NCBI GenBank assembly: GCA_963778025.1
Contig: CAVZTA010000016.1
Coordinates: 62,001 to 126,000 of the forward strand
DNA length: 64,000 nt
Direction: 5' to 3'
Source: CAVZTA01 sp963778025
GTDB lineage: Bacteria; Chloroflexota; Limnocylindria; Limnocylindrales; CSP1-4
Part shown: piece by piece, positions 16,609 to 25,599 of the stretch
Layout: every line of letters starts with the position of its first letter
Position numbering within the stretch: position 1 is the first letter of the stretch
Made by a program: the position numbers and the translations under genes
The notes under the pieces: generated by a model
What the model saw: the letters and a program-made list of their open reading frames with translations, nothing else
Told to the model about the DNA's origin: nothing
Databases searched by the model: none

Positions 16609-18606
16609 ATGAGCGGTCGGACCTATCGTGACGTCCAGATCATCGCGGATGGCGCGACCGTGGACAGCGACGGCATCCGCCGGCTCTCGGTGCGGGCCCA
16701 GGCACCCAAGGCTGGGAGCACCCCACCCGAGACGACGGAGCTCTCCGCCGAAGGCGCTCGTTCCCTGGCAGCGCTGGTCGGCAGGCTGGAGCATTGGGCA
16801 CTGCCGGAGGCCGAGGTGATCCTCCTGGGCGCCGCGCTCGCCGACCTCCTGCTGCCGTCCGGGGCTCGGCAACTCCTCGCCGAGTCGCTGGCATCGCTCG
16901 GCGAGGACGAGGGCCTCCGGCTCCGGCTGACGCTCGATCCAGCGCTGTCCGAGTACCCGTGGGAGGCCCTGTGGGTGGCGCGTCAACAGGGTCTCACGGA
17001 TGCCACCGGCTTCCTGGCCCTCGATCCACGGGTGTCGATCGTGCGCGACCTCCCCGCCCAGGGACCGCTGCCCGACGGCGCTCCCGCCGTCGGCGACCGT
17101 CGGGTCGTGGCCGCCCTCTCGGATCCCGTGATCCCGGGACGTGCCCGGCTGCAGCTCGACGCCGAACGCCTGAACCTCGAAGAGGCCTTCGGCGACGTCC
17201 CGGGCATGACGGTCGACGTCCTGCCGCAACCGACGGCTGACAGCCTCGCCGACCGGCTCGCGGACGGCGCCGACGTGTTCCATTACGTCGGACATGGCAT
17301 GCCGGGCGCCCTGGCGTTCGTCGGCCCGAACGAGGCCGTGGCGCTCCTTCCCGCGACGCAGCTCGCGATCAACCTGCGGGCGCGCGGCGTGCAGCTGGCG
17401 CTCCTGATCGCCTGCGATTCGGGCGTCCAGCCCGGGCAGGACGTGTGGGGCTCGGTCGCGACCGGCCTCGTCGGTGCCGGGGTCCCGGCCGTGATCGGGA
17501 TGCAGTACAAGGTCGGGGTCGCCACCGCCATCCGGTTCGACCGAGCCTTCTATCGGGCACTGGCGGCCGGGCGGTCGGTCGATGAGGCGATGGCGGCGGG
17601 GCGGCTCGCCATGTACAACGCGACCACGGGCGAGGCGGTCGCTCCCGCCCGTGCGCGCTACTGGCGCGACTGGGCGGTCCCGGTGCTGTATCTCCGGCCG
17701 GGCGCGACGGTCTCGCTCGCCTCGGCCGATGCCCCGACCCGCTCGGCCATCGAGGACGAGCTGGGCCTGCTGGTCAGCGTCCGCGCGAACGACGTGAAGG
17801 CCGGCGGCGAGGTCGTCGGCGCCAAGGTGGGCGCGATCGAGGATGGCCGCCTCCGTGCCGAGCTGATCCTCGGCGATGTCGCGGGCAAGGTCACCGGGGC
17901 GCAGATCGGCCGGCTCGGGGGCGGCCGCGCAGAGGTGGATCTGACCGCCGACGAGGTCACGGGTCGCATCGTGGGCGCCGAGGTGGACGTCATCGGCGGC
18001 AAGGCGCCGCGGCCCCCGATGAGCCGGACTGATCCCGCCGGCGAGGACGGCAGCCCCGCGGATCCGCTCGTCGTGCTCGTCGACGCGCGCGGGCACGCGA
18101 TCGGAACGTTCGCGAAGGTCGCGGCCCATCGCAGCCCGGGGCGGTTGCATCGCGCCGTGTCCGTGCTCCTGTTGGATGGCCACGGCGACCTGATCCTGCA
18201 GCGGCGTGCGCAGGCGAAGTACCACTCGGCTGGACGATGGGGGAATAGCTGCTGCGGCCACCCGCAGCCAGGCGAGCCACCGGCGCGGGCGGCGCGGCGC
18301 CGCGTCGGCGAGGAGCTGGGCATCGACCTCGAGCCCGGCGCGCTGATCGACGCGGGCATCATCGTGTACCGCGTCGTCGATCCGGGATCGGGGCTCGTCG
18401 AGCACGAGTACGACCACCTGTTCGTCGGGCGGACCGAGCTCGATCCCGTCCCCACACCGTCCGAGGTCGAGGCCGTCACGACCGTCCCACTCGACGACAC
18501 CATGCCACGGCGACTGGCCGACGACGGGTTCGTCGCCTGGTATGCCGCGGTGGTCGACGCGGCTCGGCCGTCCCTCCTGCGGCTGGCTGCCGAACGGCGG
18601 CGGTAG
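16609..18606 (+). CDS. CHAT-domain protease-like protein joined to isopentenyl-diphosphate isomerase
   Basis: 665-codon open frame starting at ATG 16609 behind GAGGAGG. Residues about 60-370 form a CHAT (caspase-like) domain: SEYPWEALWVA, catalytic His229 in FHYVGHGMPG, and Cys269 in LLIACDSGV, then AVIGMQYKV and a YWRDWAVPVLYL end. Residues about 380-460 hold two to three 26-residue VxGAxxGxI…GRxRAE β-rich repeats. Residues about 475-665 are a complete type I IPP isomerase. CHAT proteins are usually switched on by STAND partners, and one heads this operon. The fusion may be artificial: removing one C from the run at 18013-18017 creates a TGA overlapping ATG 18019. Confidence 0.82.
   Translation: MSGRTYRDVQIIADGATVDSDGIRRLSVRAQAPKAGSTPPETTELSAEGARSLAALVGRLEHWALPEAEVILLGAALADLLLPSGARQLLAESLASLGEDEGLRLRLTLDPALSEYPWEALWVARQQGLTDATGFLALDPRVSIVRDLPAQGPLPDGAPAVGDRRVVAALSDPVIPGRARLQLDAERLNLEEAFGDVPGMTVDVLPQPTADSLADRLADGADVFHYVGHGMPGALAFVGPNEAVALLPATQLAINLRARGVQLALLIACDSGVQPGQDVWGSVATGLVGAGVPAVIGMQYKVGVATAIRFDRAFYRALAAGRSVDEAMAAGRLAMYNATTGEAVAPARARYWRDWAVPVLYLRPGATVSLASADAPTRSAIEDELGLLVSVRANDVKAGGEVVGAKVGAIEDGRLRAELILGDVAGKVTGAQIGRLGGGRAEVDLTADEVTGRIVGAEVDVIGGKAPRPPMSRTDPAGEDGSPADPLVVLVDARGHAIGTFAKVAAHRSPGRLHRAVSVLLLDGHGDLILQRRAQAKYHSAGRWGNSCCGHPQPGEPPARAARRRVGEELGIDLEPGALIDAGIIVYRVVDPGSGLVEHEYDHLFVGRTELDPVPTPSEVEAVTTVPLDDTMPRRLADDGFVAWYAAVVDAARPSLLRLAAERRR
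18019..18606 (+). CDS. idi: isopentenyl-diphosphate Δ-isomerase, type I (domain, possibly its own gene)
   Basis: Nudix-fold enzyme that interconverts IPP and DMAPP. It opens with VVLVDARGHAIGTFAKVAAH, and metal ligands are visible as His in AAHRS and LHRAVS, the catalytic Cys and His in NSCCGHPQPGE, and paired Glu in VEHEYDHL. A Nudix-like helix RRRVGEELGID follows. If translated from ATG 18019 (MSRTDPAG…) it is 195 residues, the normal size of a free-standing enzyme. As sequenced it is in frame with the CHAT protein. It could supply DMAPP or longer prenyl donors for the adjacent double UbiA protein. Confidence 0.85.
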   Translation: MSRTDPAGEDGSPADPLVVLVDARGHAIGTFAKVAAHRSPGRLHRAVSVLLLDGHGDLILQRRAQAKYHSAGRWGNSCCGHPQPGEPPARAARRRVGEELGIDLEPGALIDAGIIVYRVVDPGSGLVEHEYDHLFVGRTELDPVPTPSEVEAVTTVPLDDTMPRRLADDGFVAWYAAVVDAARPSLLRLAAERRR

Positions 18607-18612
18607 GCCAGG

Positions 18613-18642
18613 CCGTCGTCGCCAGCGCGCCGGCGACGACGG
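18613..18642 (+). terminator. hairpin terminator after the CHAT/IDI gene
   Basis: 11-bp perfect stem CCGTCGTCGCC / GGCGACGACGG with an 8-nt loop, 7 bp after the stop codon, and no U-tract. It closes the STAND–UbiA–CHAT operon. Confidence 0.55.
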
Positions 18643-18678
18643 GTGCATCCTGACGAGATCCAGTCCCGCGGAGGCCCT

Positions 18679-19620
18679 ATGCGACCCTGGTTCGGCCTGC
18701 ACCTGCCCAGCTACACCTTCCCCGACACGCCGCCGGAACGCCGGTTCGAGCGGACGGTGGAACAGGCCAAGGCTGCCGAGGCCGCCGGGTTCCGCATGGT
18801 CAGCGTGATGGACCACCTCTATCAGATCGGCGGCATCGGCTCGAACACCGAACCGATGCTCGAGGCCTGGTCGGTGCTGGCCGCCCTGTCGCGTGAGACG
18901 TCCAAGGTCCGGCTGGGCACGCTCGTGACCGGCGTGACGTACCGCAACCCGGCGTTCCTCGCGAAGCAGGTCACGACGCTGGACGTGCTCTCCGGTGGCC
19001 GCGCGATCCTGGGCATCGGGGCGGCATGGAACGAGGAGGAGCACCAGGGCTATGGGTACGCGTTCCCACCGATCAAGGAACGCATGGACCGCCTGGAGGA
19101 GGCGCTCACGATCGCCCAGGCGATGTTCACGGAGGAGCGCCCGTCGTTCCAGGGCACGTACTCCTCGATCGACCGCGCGCTGAACGAGCCCAAGCCGATC
19201 CAGCCGGGCGGACCGCCCATCCTCATCGGTGGCGGTGGCGAGCAGCGGACGCTGAAGATCGCGGCCCGCTTCGCGTCGATGACCCACTGGTTCGCGATGG
19301 GCCTGCCCGGGCTCCAGCACAAGACCGAGGTCCTCGCGCGGCATTGCGAGGCGATCGGCCGCGATCCGGGCGAGATCGAGCGGACCGTCGGTGGACCCGT
19401 GATCGTCGTGGGCAGTGATGCGGAGGGGCAGGCCATCCTGGAGCGCATCCCGCCGGAGCGACGTGCCCATCTCACGGCGGGCACGCCGGAGCAGGTGGCA
19501 GACGGGCTGCGGCCGTACCTCGACGCCGGCTTCACCGGCTTCACGTTCAACAACAACCTGTATCGCACGCCGGAGCAGATCGGCCGCGTCGGTGAGCTCC
19601 TCCGGCTCATCGGCGGCTGA
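18679..19620 (+). CDS. LLM class F420-dependent oxidoreductase
   Basis: Luciferase-like TIM-barrel protein of 313 residues, resembling the Rv1855c-type F420 group. It opens MRPWFGLHLPSYTFPDTPPE and has FRMVSVMDHLYQIGG, RLGTLVTGVTYRNPAFLAKQ, SGGRAILGIGAAWNEEEH and PPILIGGGGEQRTLKIAARF, ending with the Phe/Asn-rich GFTGFTFNNNLYRTPEQIG. Start ATG 18679 follows GGAGG. Substrate unknown. It follows a terminator hairpin, so it is probably transcribed separately from the CHAT operon. Confidence 0.9.
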   Translation: MRPWFGLHLPSYTFPDTPPERRFERTVEQAKAAEAAGFRMVSVMDHLYQIGGIGSNTEPMLEAWSVLAALSRETSKVRLGTLVTGVTYRNPAFLAKQVTTLDVLSGGRAILGIGAAWNEEEHQGYGYAFPPIKERMDRLEEALTIAQAMFTEERPSFQGTYSSIDRALNEPKPIQPGGPPILIGGGGEQRTLKIAARFASMTHWFAMGLPGLQHKTEVLARHCEAIGRDPGEIERTVGGPVIVVGSDAEGQAILERIPPERRAHLTAGTPEQVADGLRPYLDAGFTGFTFNNNLYRTPEQIGRVGELLRLIGG

Positions 19621-19643
19621 CCGACCGACGGGCCCGAGCGCTC

Positions 19644-20285
19644 GTGTCGTCCGTCCTGCCGCCCGGGGTCACGTGGACGCCGCGCTACGTCGTGGCGGGC
19701 GACCGGCTGCTCGTGCTCATCGACCGGTCCGACGGCGGTCGTGACCGACTCCTGTTCGAGGAGGCGACCGGCCGGCTGATCCACGACCCGTCGGCACCGC
19801 TCGCCGCACCGGGCGAGCCGCCGACGGTCGCGCCGGTCCCGGACGACGCCCAGCCGCTGGACGAGCCGGCGTGGCAGGCGCTGGTCGCCGAGCGGCGGGT
19901 CGACCTCCTGTACGTGTGGGCGATGCGCCTGTGCCGCGTCGGCGAGGCCAGCGAAGGGGCGCTCCGGGACGCGCTCGGCGTCCCGCTGGAGCCGCCGCCG
20001 CTCGTCGCGCGCTCCATCGAGGTGCGCGGCGGCGACATCCCGACGGTCTCGTTCCACCTTCGCCCGCAGACGTTCGACCGGGCGGCGTTCGAGGACGGGT
20101 TCGGTTCGGGGACCCGTCTGCCGCAGGTCCATCCGGGCGACGACATCGTCATCGCCGCGCCGCCCGTCGCGGTCGCCGGAGCGGCGTGGCGATGCACGGC
20201 GTTCACGCGGTACGCGGCCGGCGGGGAGCCCGGACCCACGGCCGACGTCCGCTCCGTGCTGCTGCGTCTCGATCCCGCCGGCTGA
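19644..20285 (+). CDS. hypothetical protein
   Basis: Unrecognised soluble protein of 213 residues from GTG 19644. It has no signal peptide, transmembrane helix or catalytic motif that I can see. It starts with β-rich SVLPPGVTWTPRYVVAGDRL and a Pro-rich linker (about 50-72). A helical segment follows (WQALVAERRVDLLYVWAMRL), and the end is β-rich, closing in DIVIAAPPVAVAGAAWRCTA. Codon use matches its neighbours, so it is probably real. It lies 23 bp after the LLM oxidoreductase on the same strand and could be co-transcribed. Confidence 0.6.
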   Translation: MSSVLPPGVTWTPRYVVAGDRLLVLIDRSDGGRDRLLFEEATGRLIHDPSAPLAAPGEPPTVAPVPDDAQPLDEPAWQALVAERRVDLLYVWAMRLCRVGEASEGALRDALGVPLEPPPLVARSIEVRGGDIPTVSFHLRPQTFDRAAFEDGFGSGTRLPQVHPGDDIVIAAPPVAVAGAAWRCTAFTRYAAGGEPGPTADVRSVLLRLDPAG

Positions 20286-20387
20286 CGGCGCTCGACCCCG
20301 GACCATCGGCCCGTTCGGACCGGCTTGCACCCCCTGTTAGGCTGCCGCTGCGCTCGCGGCGGCCCGCGAGGCGACCGAGGGGGTTCG

Positions 20388-23300
20388 ATGCGCGCGGCAC
20401 GACGCCGTTCCGGGGCGCTGGTGCTTGGCGGGCTGCTGCTCGCGGGCACCATCGCGACGCCCCTCCCCGCTGCGGCCCACGCCGGTGCCCCGCGGGCCGC
20501 GACCGGCTCGCCGGCGCCCGATGCCCTCTCGTCCACCGTGGATCTCGGCCGGTACGCCGTCAACGGGTCCGTGCGGGCGGCGGCCGTCGACGCGGCCACC
20601 GGGAACACGTACATCGGCGGCGACTTCACCGAGATCGGCGTGCGGACGGGCTCTGTGGCGATCGTGGATCCGCCCGGCACCTCCGACGGCCCCATCCGGA
20701 GCGACTCGCCGGAGATCCTGGGCCGCGTCGTCGCGGTGTTCGCCGACGACCAGCCGGGTGACCCGGGCCTGTTCGTCGTCGGCCGCATCTCCGCGATCGA
20801 CGGCGTCAAGGTGGGCGAGGCGCCCGTGCAGCGGTTGCATCGTGTCGGCGGCGACTGGGTGCGGGACACGGGCTGGGCGGTCCAAGGTGACTGCACGACC
20901 GGCAGCGGGACCTTCCCGATCGACGGGACGTGGATCGCGACGCCGACGCAGCTCGTCTACGGCGCCTACGCCGGGCCCGGGCTCGATGGCCCATAGCACC
21001 ACGGGACTCACGGTGGTCGACCGCGCGACCGGCGCGATGCGCATCGTGGCCGGGGACGGCTGCCCGGATCCGCTGCTGCCGTCCATCCCGCAGCTGCCGG
21101 GGCTCGGCGGGTGCGCGAGCCAGACGTACTGCTACGCGGCCGTCGGGTCGATGGCGTACGACCCGGCGTCGGACCGGGTCGTCGTCGGCTACCAGTACGC
21201 CGTGGGTCCCTACCCCGCGCGGCAATGGCAGGCCCTCGCCTCGTACGACCTCACGTCGGGCTCGGGGGGCCGGTCCTGGTTCCGGCTGACGCAGGTGGAT
21301 CCCGACGTCCGGTCCGGGTTCGTGCAGTCGATCGGGTTCCTTCCGGGCCGCGTCCTCGTTCGCGGCATCTTCCCGATCGATGCCGGGGTGACCGACGAGG
21401 CGTCGATCACCCGGTTCCTGGCACTCGATGCGGCCGATGGCTCGATCGTGCAGCGCTGGAGCACGTCGGGTGAGCAGGACGCCGCGACCGGCGAGCTCCT
21501 GGGGCCGGCGAGCGCCTGCGAGACCCGCGAGGCGTTCGTGAACACGGGATTCACCAGCCTCGGCGACGAGACCCTGGCCTGGGTCTCGACGCCCGCCACG
21601 CTGTGTCGCTACGGGATCGGCGGGGGCAAGCTCACGAGCGATGTCGTCAGCGGTCTCGACGTCGGATTCGACCAGACCCGCCGGATGCCCAGCGTCATCT
21701 ACGCGACCGACACGACCACGTACCTCGTGGGCTCGGACGCGGCGATCGACCTCGCGAGCGGCGACGTCGCGGACTGGGACCCGGCTCCCGCGATGCGCGT
21801 GAACGTGATGGGACCGACCATCGCCGCGCTCGACGGGTCGATCGTGCTGGGCGGGGAGTTCTCGTTCGCCCGCGGGATCCCGATGCATTCGCTGGCTGCC
21901 TTCGATCCGTCGTTCGCACCGCTCGATGGCTTCACCTCACCGCTCGATCGCACGAACAACCAGATGGAGGGTGTCCGCGCGCTCGCGTTCGACGCTGGCC
22001 GGCTGATCGCGGGTGGCGCGTTCATCCACGGCGGCGCTCCGCTCGTGGCCGTCGATCCGGCGACGGGCGCGCGTCGACCCGTGGGACCCCGGCACGCGAG
22101 CTTCCCCAGATGGTCGACAGCCTGGCCATCGGACCGGCGGGCGACGTCTGGGCGGCCGGCTTCGCCGACCAGCCGGCGCCCGGCGGCGCGATCCGCCACT
22201 ACGCCTCGCTCGGCGACGGTGGCGCTTCCTTGCCCGCGCCGACGCTGGGCTGCCTCGACGCTCCGCTGCTCGGGGACTTCTACCCGTCGTCGCCGACGTG
22301 CGTCCCCGAATGGACCGGACGGACCCGCGTCCGCTCGGTCCTGGTGGACGACACGGGCCGGGTGTACCTCGCGGGGGCCTTCGGGTCCGTCGATGGTGTC
22401 CCGCGACGGGGGCTTGCGCGACTCGCGCCCGACGGGTCGGTCGACGACTGGGATCCCGACCTGCTGGGTGTCCTGCCCTTCGCCGACGACGCCGGGCTCA
22501 TGGAGCTGGAGCCGTACTCGCTCGCGGTCCTCGGGGAACGGCTCGTCGTGGGCGGCACCTTCTCGACCGTCGTGCCGAACCCGTCCGGCGGCGGCTCCAT
22601 CCGCGCCATCTCGCCGATGCTGGTGTTCTCGACGACGACCGGCAGCCTGCTGCGGCCCACGGATCCGGAGCGCGTCGCCTGGTTCCCGATCCAGGGCTGG
22701 AACGCCGTCGCGTTCGACATGCTCCACACCGACGCCGGCCTGGTCGTCGCGTTCGGCAGCCCCGGGTTGGGCGTGTTCGACGCGACCACGCTCGATTGGG
22801 ACGCGACCGCCTCCGCGCCGTACTTCGATCCGACGTGGTGGTTGCCCGACTACGGCAACGCGATCTACGCGCTGGCGCTGCCGGGCTCACCGCAGGGCAC
22901 GCTGGCAGCGTCCGCCGTGGGCTCGCCGGGCAAGCTCGTCATCGGCGGGTCCATCGCCCGCTGGAAGGACCGCGTCGCGGGCAACGTGGTGCGCACGACG
23001 ATCGGCGCGGACACCGTCGCCCCGACCGCGAGCGGGCCTCGAGCGGTGCCGCGTGCCGGGTTCTCGCTCACGTCCGCGGCGGTGCCGGTGAAGGTGCTGT
23101 GGACCGGCGCTGACCTTCACGGCTCGGGCGTCGCGAGCTATGACCTCGCCGTCAGCGTGTCCGGGAGCGCGTACACGACCCTCCGGACCGGCGTCGCCTC
23201 ACCGACCCTCGACACCAGCTTCGCGAGCGGCAAGACGTACCGCTTCCGGGTTCGCGCTCGCGACTTCGCGGGGAATGTCGGCGCCTGGGTGACCGGTGCG

Positions 23301-23679
23301 ACGCTCTCGGGCTCGCTCGTCCAGCAGACGAGCTCGTCGATCCGGTTCTCGACGGGCTGGACGACGCTCTCGAACACGAGCTACTCGGGCGGGACGGCCA
23401 AGGCCCGGAGCATCGCCGGTGCGGCCGTCTCGTACACGTTCACCGGGCGTGGTGTCGCGCTCGTCACGACGCTCGGCCCGACGCGCGGCCAGGCGAAGGT
23501 CTATGTCGACGGGCACTACGTGAAGACGCGTCGACCTGAAGGCGTCGACGACCCGCTACCGGGCGGTGGCGTGGTCATGGGGCTGGACGACCAGCGGCAC
23601 GCACACGGTCCGGCTGGTGGTCGTCGGGACGGCGGGCCGGCCGCGCGTGGAGGTCGATGCCTTCGCGATCGTGCGCTGA
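20388..23679 (+). CDS. secreted β-propeller protein with FN3-like C-terminus (frameshifted)
   Basis: Exported protein of about 1,095 residues. The signal peptide is MRAARRRSGALVLGGLLLAG…AAHA. Blade-like repeats then alternate 'xxxIGGDF', 'LVVGGTFSTV' and 'VYLAGAFGSVDGVPRRGLAR' with 'DWDPD' turns, as in secreted PQQ/Kelch-like propellers. An FN3-like module follows (SYDLAVSVSG, YRFRVRARDFAGNVGAW), then a final β-sandwich ending RPRVEVDAFAIVR. The frame changes near 20990, 22078, 23530 and 23570. ATG 20388 follows GAGGGGG. Function unknown; a cell-surface or adhesion role is a guess. Confidence 0.72.
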
Positions 23680-23772
23680 GGCTTGAGCGCGCCGTAACAC
23701 CTTGCCCGCGTGCATGGCGCGCGGGTGCGTCCCGGCTCCTCGCACGCTGCGGCGTGGACAGGAGGTGCCACC

Positions 23773-24156
23773 ATGCCCGGACGCGAGGCCCTTCCGGGGA
23801 CGCTGAAGCGCTCACCCAAGAAGGCGCAGGAGACCTGGATCAAGACGCACGACAGCGCCGCCGAGACGTACGGCGACGGCGAGCGCGCCCACCGGACGGC
23901 GTTCTCGGCCGTGAAGCACTCGTTCGAGAAGGTCGGCGACCACTGGGAGCCCAAGGACCACAAGGGACCGTCGGATCCGCAGGCGGCGAAGGGCGGTCGG
24001 GCGGCACGGCGCGGCTCGCAGAGCGCGGGCGGCGTCGACGTGTACGGCCACACGCGCCAGGAGCTGTACGACCGCGCCCGCACGCTCGGCGTGAAGGGCC
24101 GCAGCGGCATGAACAAGCTCGAGCTCGCCCAGGCGATCGCCCGCAAGCAGGACTGA
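23773..24156 (+). CDS. ChaB family protein with Rho-N/SAP-like tail
   Basis: 127-residue small protein. Residues 1-60 match ChaB: LPGTLKRSPKKAQETWIKTH, AHRTAFSAVKHSFEKVGDHW. A basic, Gly/Ser linker leads to a C-terminal TRQELYDRARTLGVKGRSGM-NKLELAQAI segment typical of Rho N-terminal/SAP-like nucleic-acid-binding motifs. ChaB's biochemical role is unknown. ATG 23773 has a strong AGGAGG site. It stands alone between convergent or unrelated genes. Confidence 0.85.
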   Translation: MPGREALPGTLKRSPKKAQETWIKTHDSAAETYGDGERAHRTAFSAVKHSFEKVGDHWEPKDHKGPSDPQAAKGGRAARRGSQSAGGVDVYGHTRQELYDRARTLGVKGRSGMNKLELAQAIARKQD

Positions 24157-24410
24157 CCGGCGCGTCAGTCGCCGCTGACAGCCCGCGATCGCGCGCCGGC
24201 GGACACGTGAGCCGGTCGATCGGGCGCGCTCTGCACGCGTGGGTCGTCCGCAGCAGCCACGTTGCTCGGGTCCCGCGGCACCTCGCGCGTCACGTCAGCC
24301 ACGGGCAGCCGCCGGCGACATGACCAGGACGCTCCCGGGGGGTGTGAGCCGCAAGATCGTCATGGCGCGAGCACCCAGAGCCGACCGGCGGCCGCGACGG
24401 AGCGTCCGGG

Positions 24411-24803
24411 TCAACGACCGCCCGTGAACGGCGCCTCGCCGGGCTCGAGGGCCCGGAATCGGAGCGCCGACCACGTGTCGTCGATCGCGACCTGGCTGAT
24501 CGGCCGCATCCCGTACGCCGAGAGGATCGGCCATAGCGAATCGCGGTTGATGTCCGCGCGGTTGCCCTTGGGGTAGGCGATCCAGAACGCCGACGGCCGG
24601 CCCAGGTCAGCGCGCACGCCGTCGAGCGCCGTACGCGCCGACGCCGCGTCATCGGCGAAGACCACGCCGGTGTCCGCGTCCGCCAGCCGGTCGACCAGAC
24701 GAGCGCCGTCCGGCAGCGCGCCGAGCAACGCGACCCGGGCGGGGTCCGACGACCAGACCGTCGAACCGGGCTTGATGCGCAGCTTGTCGGCGATGGTGGG
24801 CAT
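24411..24803 (-). CDS. DUF3052 family protein
   Basis: 130-residue soluble protein. MPTIADKLRIKPGSTVWSSD and VFADDAASARTALDGVRADL, followed by AFWIAYPKGNRADINRDSLW, resemble DUF3052 proteins, whose function is not established. It starts 11 bp after the stop of the DUF1905 gene, so the two form a two-gene operon. The 254 bp between it and the ChaB gene (24157-24410) show no gene that I can support. Confidence 0.75.
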   Translation of the reverse strand: MPTIADKLRIKPGSTVWSSDPARVALLGALPDGARLVDRLADADTGVVFADDAASARTALDGVRADLGRPSAFWIAYPKGNRADINRDSLWPILSAYGMRPISQVAIDDTWSALRFRALEPGEAPFTGGR

Positions 24804-24814
24804 CGGTGGCTGTA

Positions 24815-25264
24815 TCAGCGGGGCTTGCCGGCGTGCAGCGCGGCGATCTGCTTCTCGATGCGCCGCTGGCGGGTCTCCGGGTTGTTGGTCCCGGTGACCT
24901 GCGACACGTGCCAGCCCTTGTTCGACGGCGACAGCTTCTCGAACGTCGCCTTCGCCGCCGGATCGGCGTCCAGCGCCGCCGCGAGCTCCGGCGGCACGTC
25001 GACCGTGCGCGGCTCGGTGTCCAGCTCCATGTCGACGTCGACCTCGTCGCCGCCCTTGACGCCCGCCCCGGCGCGGTTCTCGGCGCTGACGCCGACCATG
25101 AACGCCCCGCCCATCACGGCGATCGTGCTGCGGTACGTGAAGCCGTTGATCGTCACGCGGACCGGCGGCCGCTTGCCGGCGCCGAGCTGCTCGACCACGG
25201 CGGGCGGCACCTCGATCCCCGTCGCCGTCTTGTCGCTCTGGAGGATCGTCGTCCGGAAGCGCAT
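24815..25264 (-). CDS. DUF1905 / YdeI-OmpD-associated domain protein
   Basis: 149-residue protein in two parts. The N-terminal β-barrel is MRFRTTILQSDKTATGIEVP…RVTINGFTYRSTIAVMGGAF (DUF1905). The C-terminal helical YdeI/OmpD-associated part is LDADPAAKATFEKLSPSNKG, ending NNPETRQRRIEKQIAALHAG. The family has been linked to bacteriocin or peptide resistance without a known mechanism. ATG 25264 is used; an upstream GTG would add seven residues. First gene of the pair with DUF3052. Confidence 0.82.
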   Translation of the reverse strand: MRFRTTILQSDKTATGIEVPPAVVEQLGAGKRPPVRVTINGFTYRSTIAVMGGAFMVGVSAENRAGAGVKGGDEVDVDMELDTEPRTVDVPPELAAALDADPAAKATFEKLSPSNKGWHVSQVTGTNNPETRQRRIEKQIAALHAGKPR

Positions 25265-25319
25265 CCCATCTCCTCGTTCGCCCACAGCGTACGTCGCGCT
25301 GCCGCAGGAACGGCGGCTG

Positions 25320-25366
25320 ACCCGATGGTCCCGTCACGGGGTACCCAGTCGTGCGGACCATCGGGT
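25320..25366. repeat. 47-bp nested inverted repeat in a divergent intergenic region
   Basis: ACCCGATGGTCC (25320-25331) and its exact complement GGACCATCGGGT (25355-25366) flank a 23-nt loop. The loop contains CACG…CGTG and the palindrome GGGTACCC. It lies in the 335-bp gap (25265-25599) between the DUF1905 gene and the secreted SH3b protein, where I see no gene. It could be a hairpin in the 5' leader of either transcript. Confidence 0.55.
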
Positions 25367-25599
25367 CTGGTCGGGACCCGTCCATCGGAGGGAGGCGGGG
25401 CGGTGCACCCGTGTGGCAGACTGCGCCGGTCGGCAGCGACCCCTGCGGCCCCATCGCCCGCAGCCCATCCCCCCATCGCACCCCTGGTCGCCGCCCGCCG
25501 CCCCCCACCGTCGAGGCTCGGCTCCGTGCCGTCCATGGGGGTTGTCAGTCCGTCGCCGTGCCTACGCGCGCGGTGCTCTGGTAGTGAGGAGGGCCGCCC

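Noticed and set aside
14548..19470. A 1,640-codon open frame on the minus strand across the CHAT/UbiA island
   Set aside because: It is antisense to well-conserved plus-strand domains and its translation is Arg/Gly/Ala-rich low complexity, an effect of high GC.
20388..23679. Reading the β-propeller region as three or four separate genes
   Set aside because: The fragments lack starts and ribosome sites, and the blade repeats continue across every break, so one frameshifted gene is simpler.
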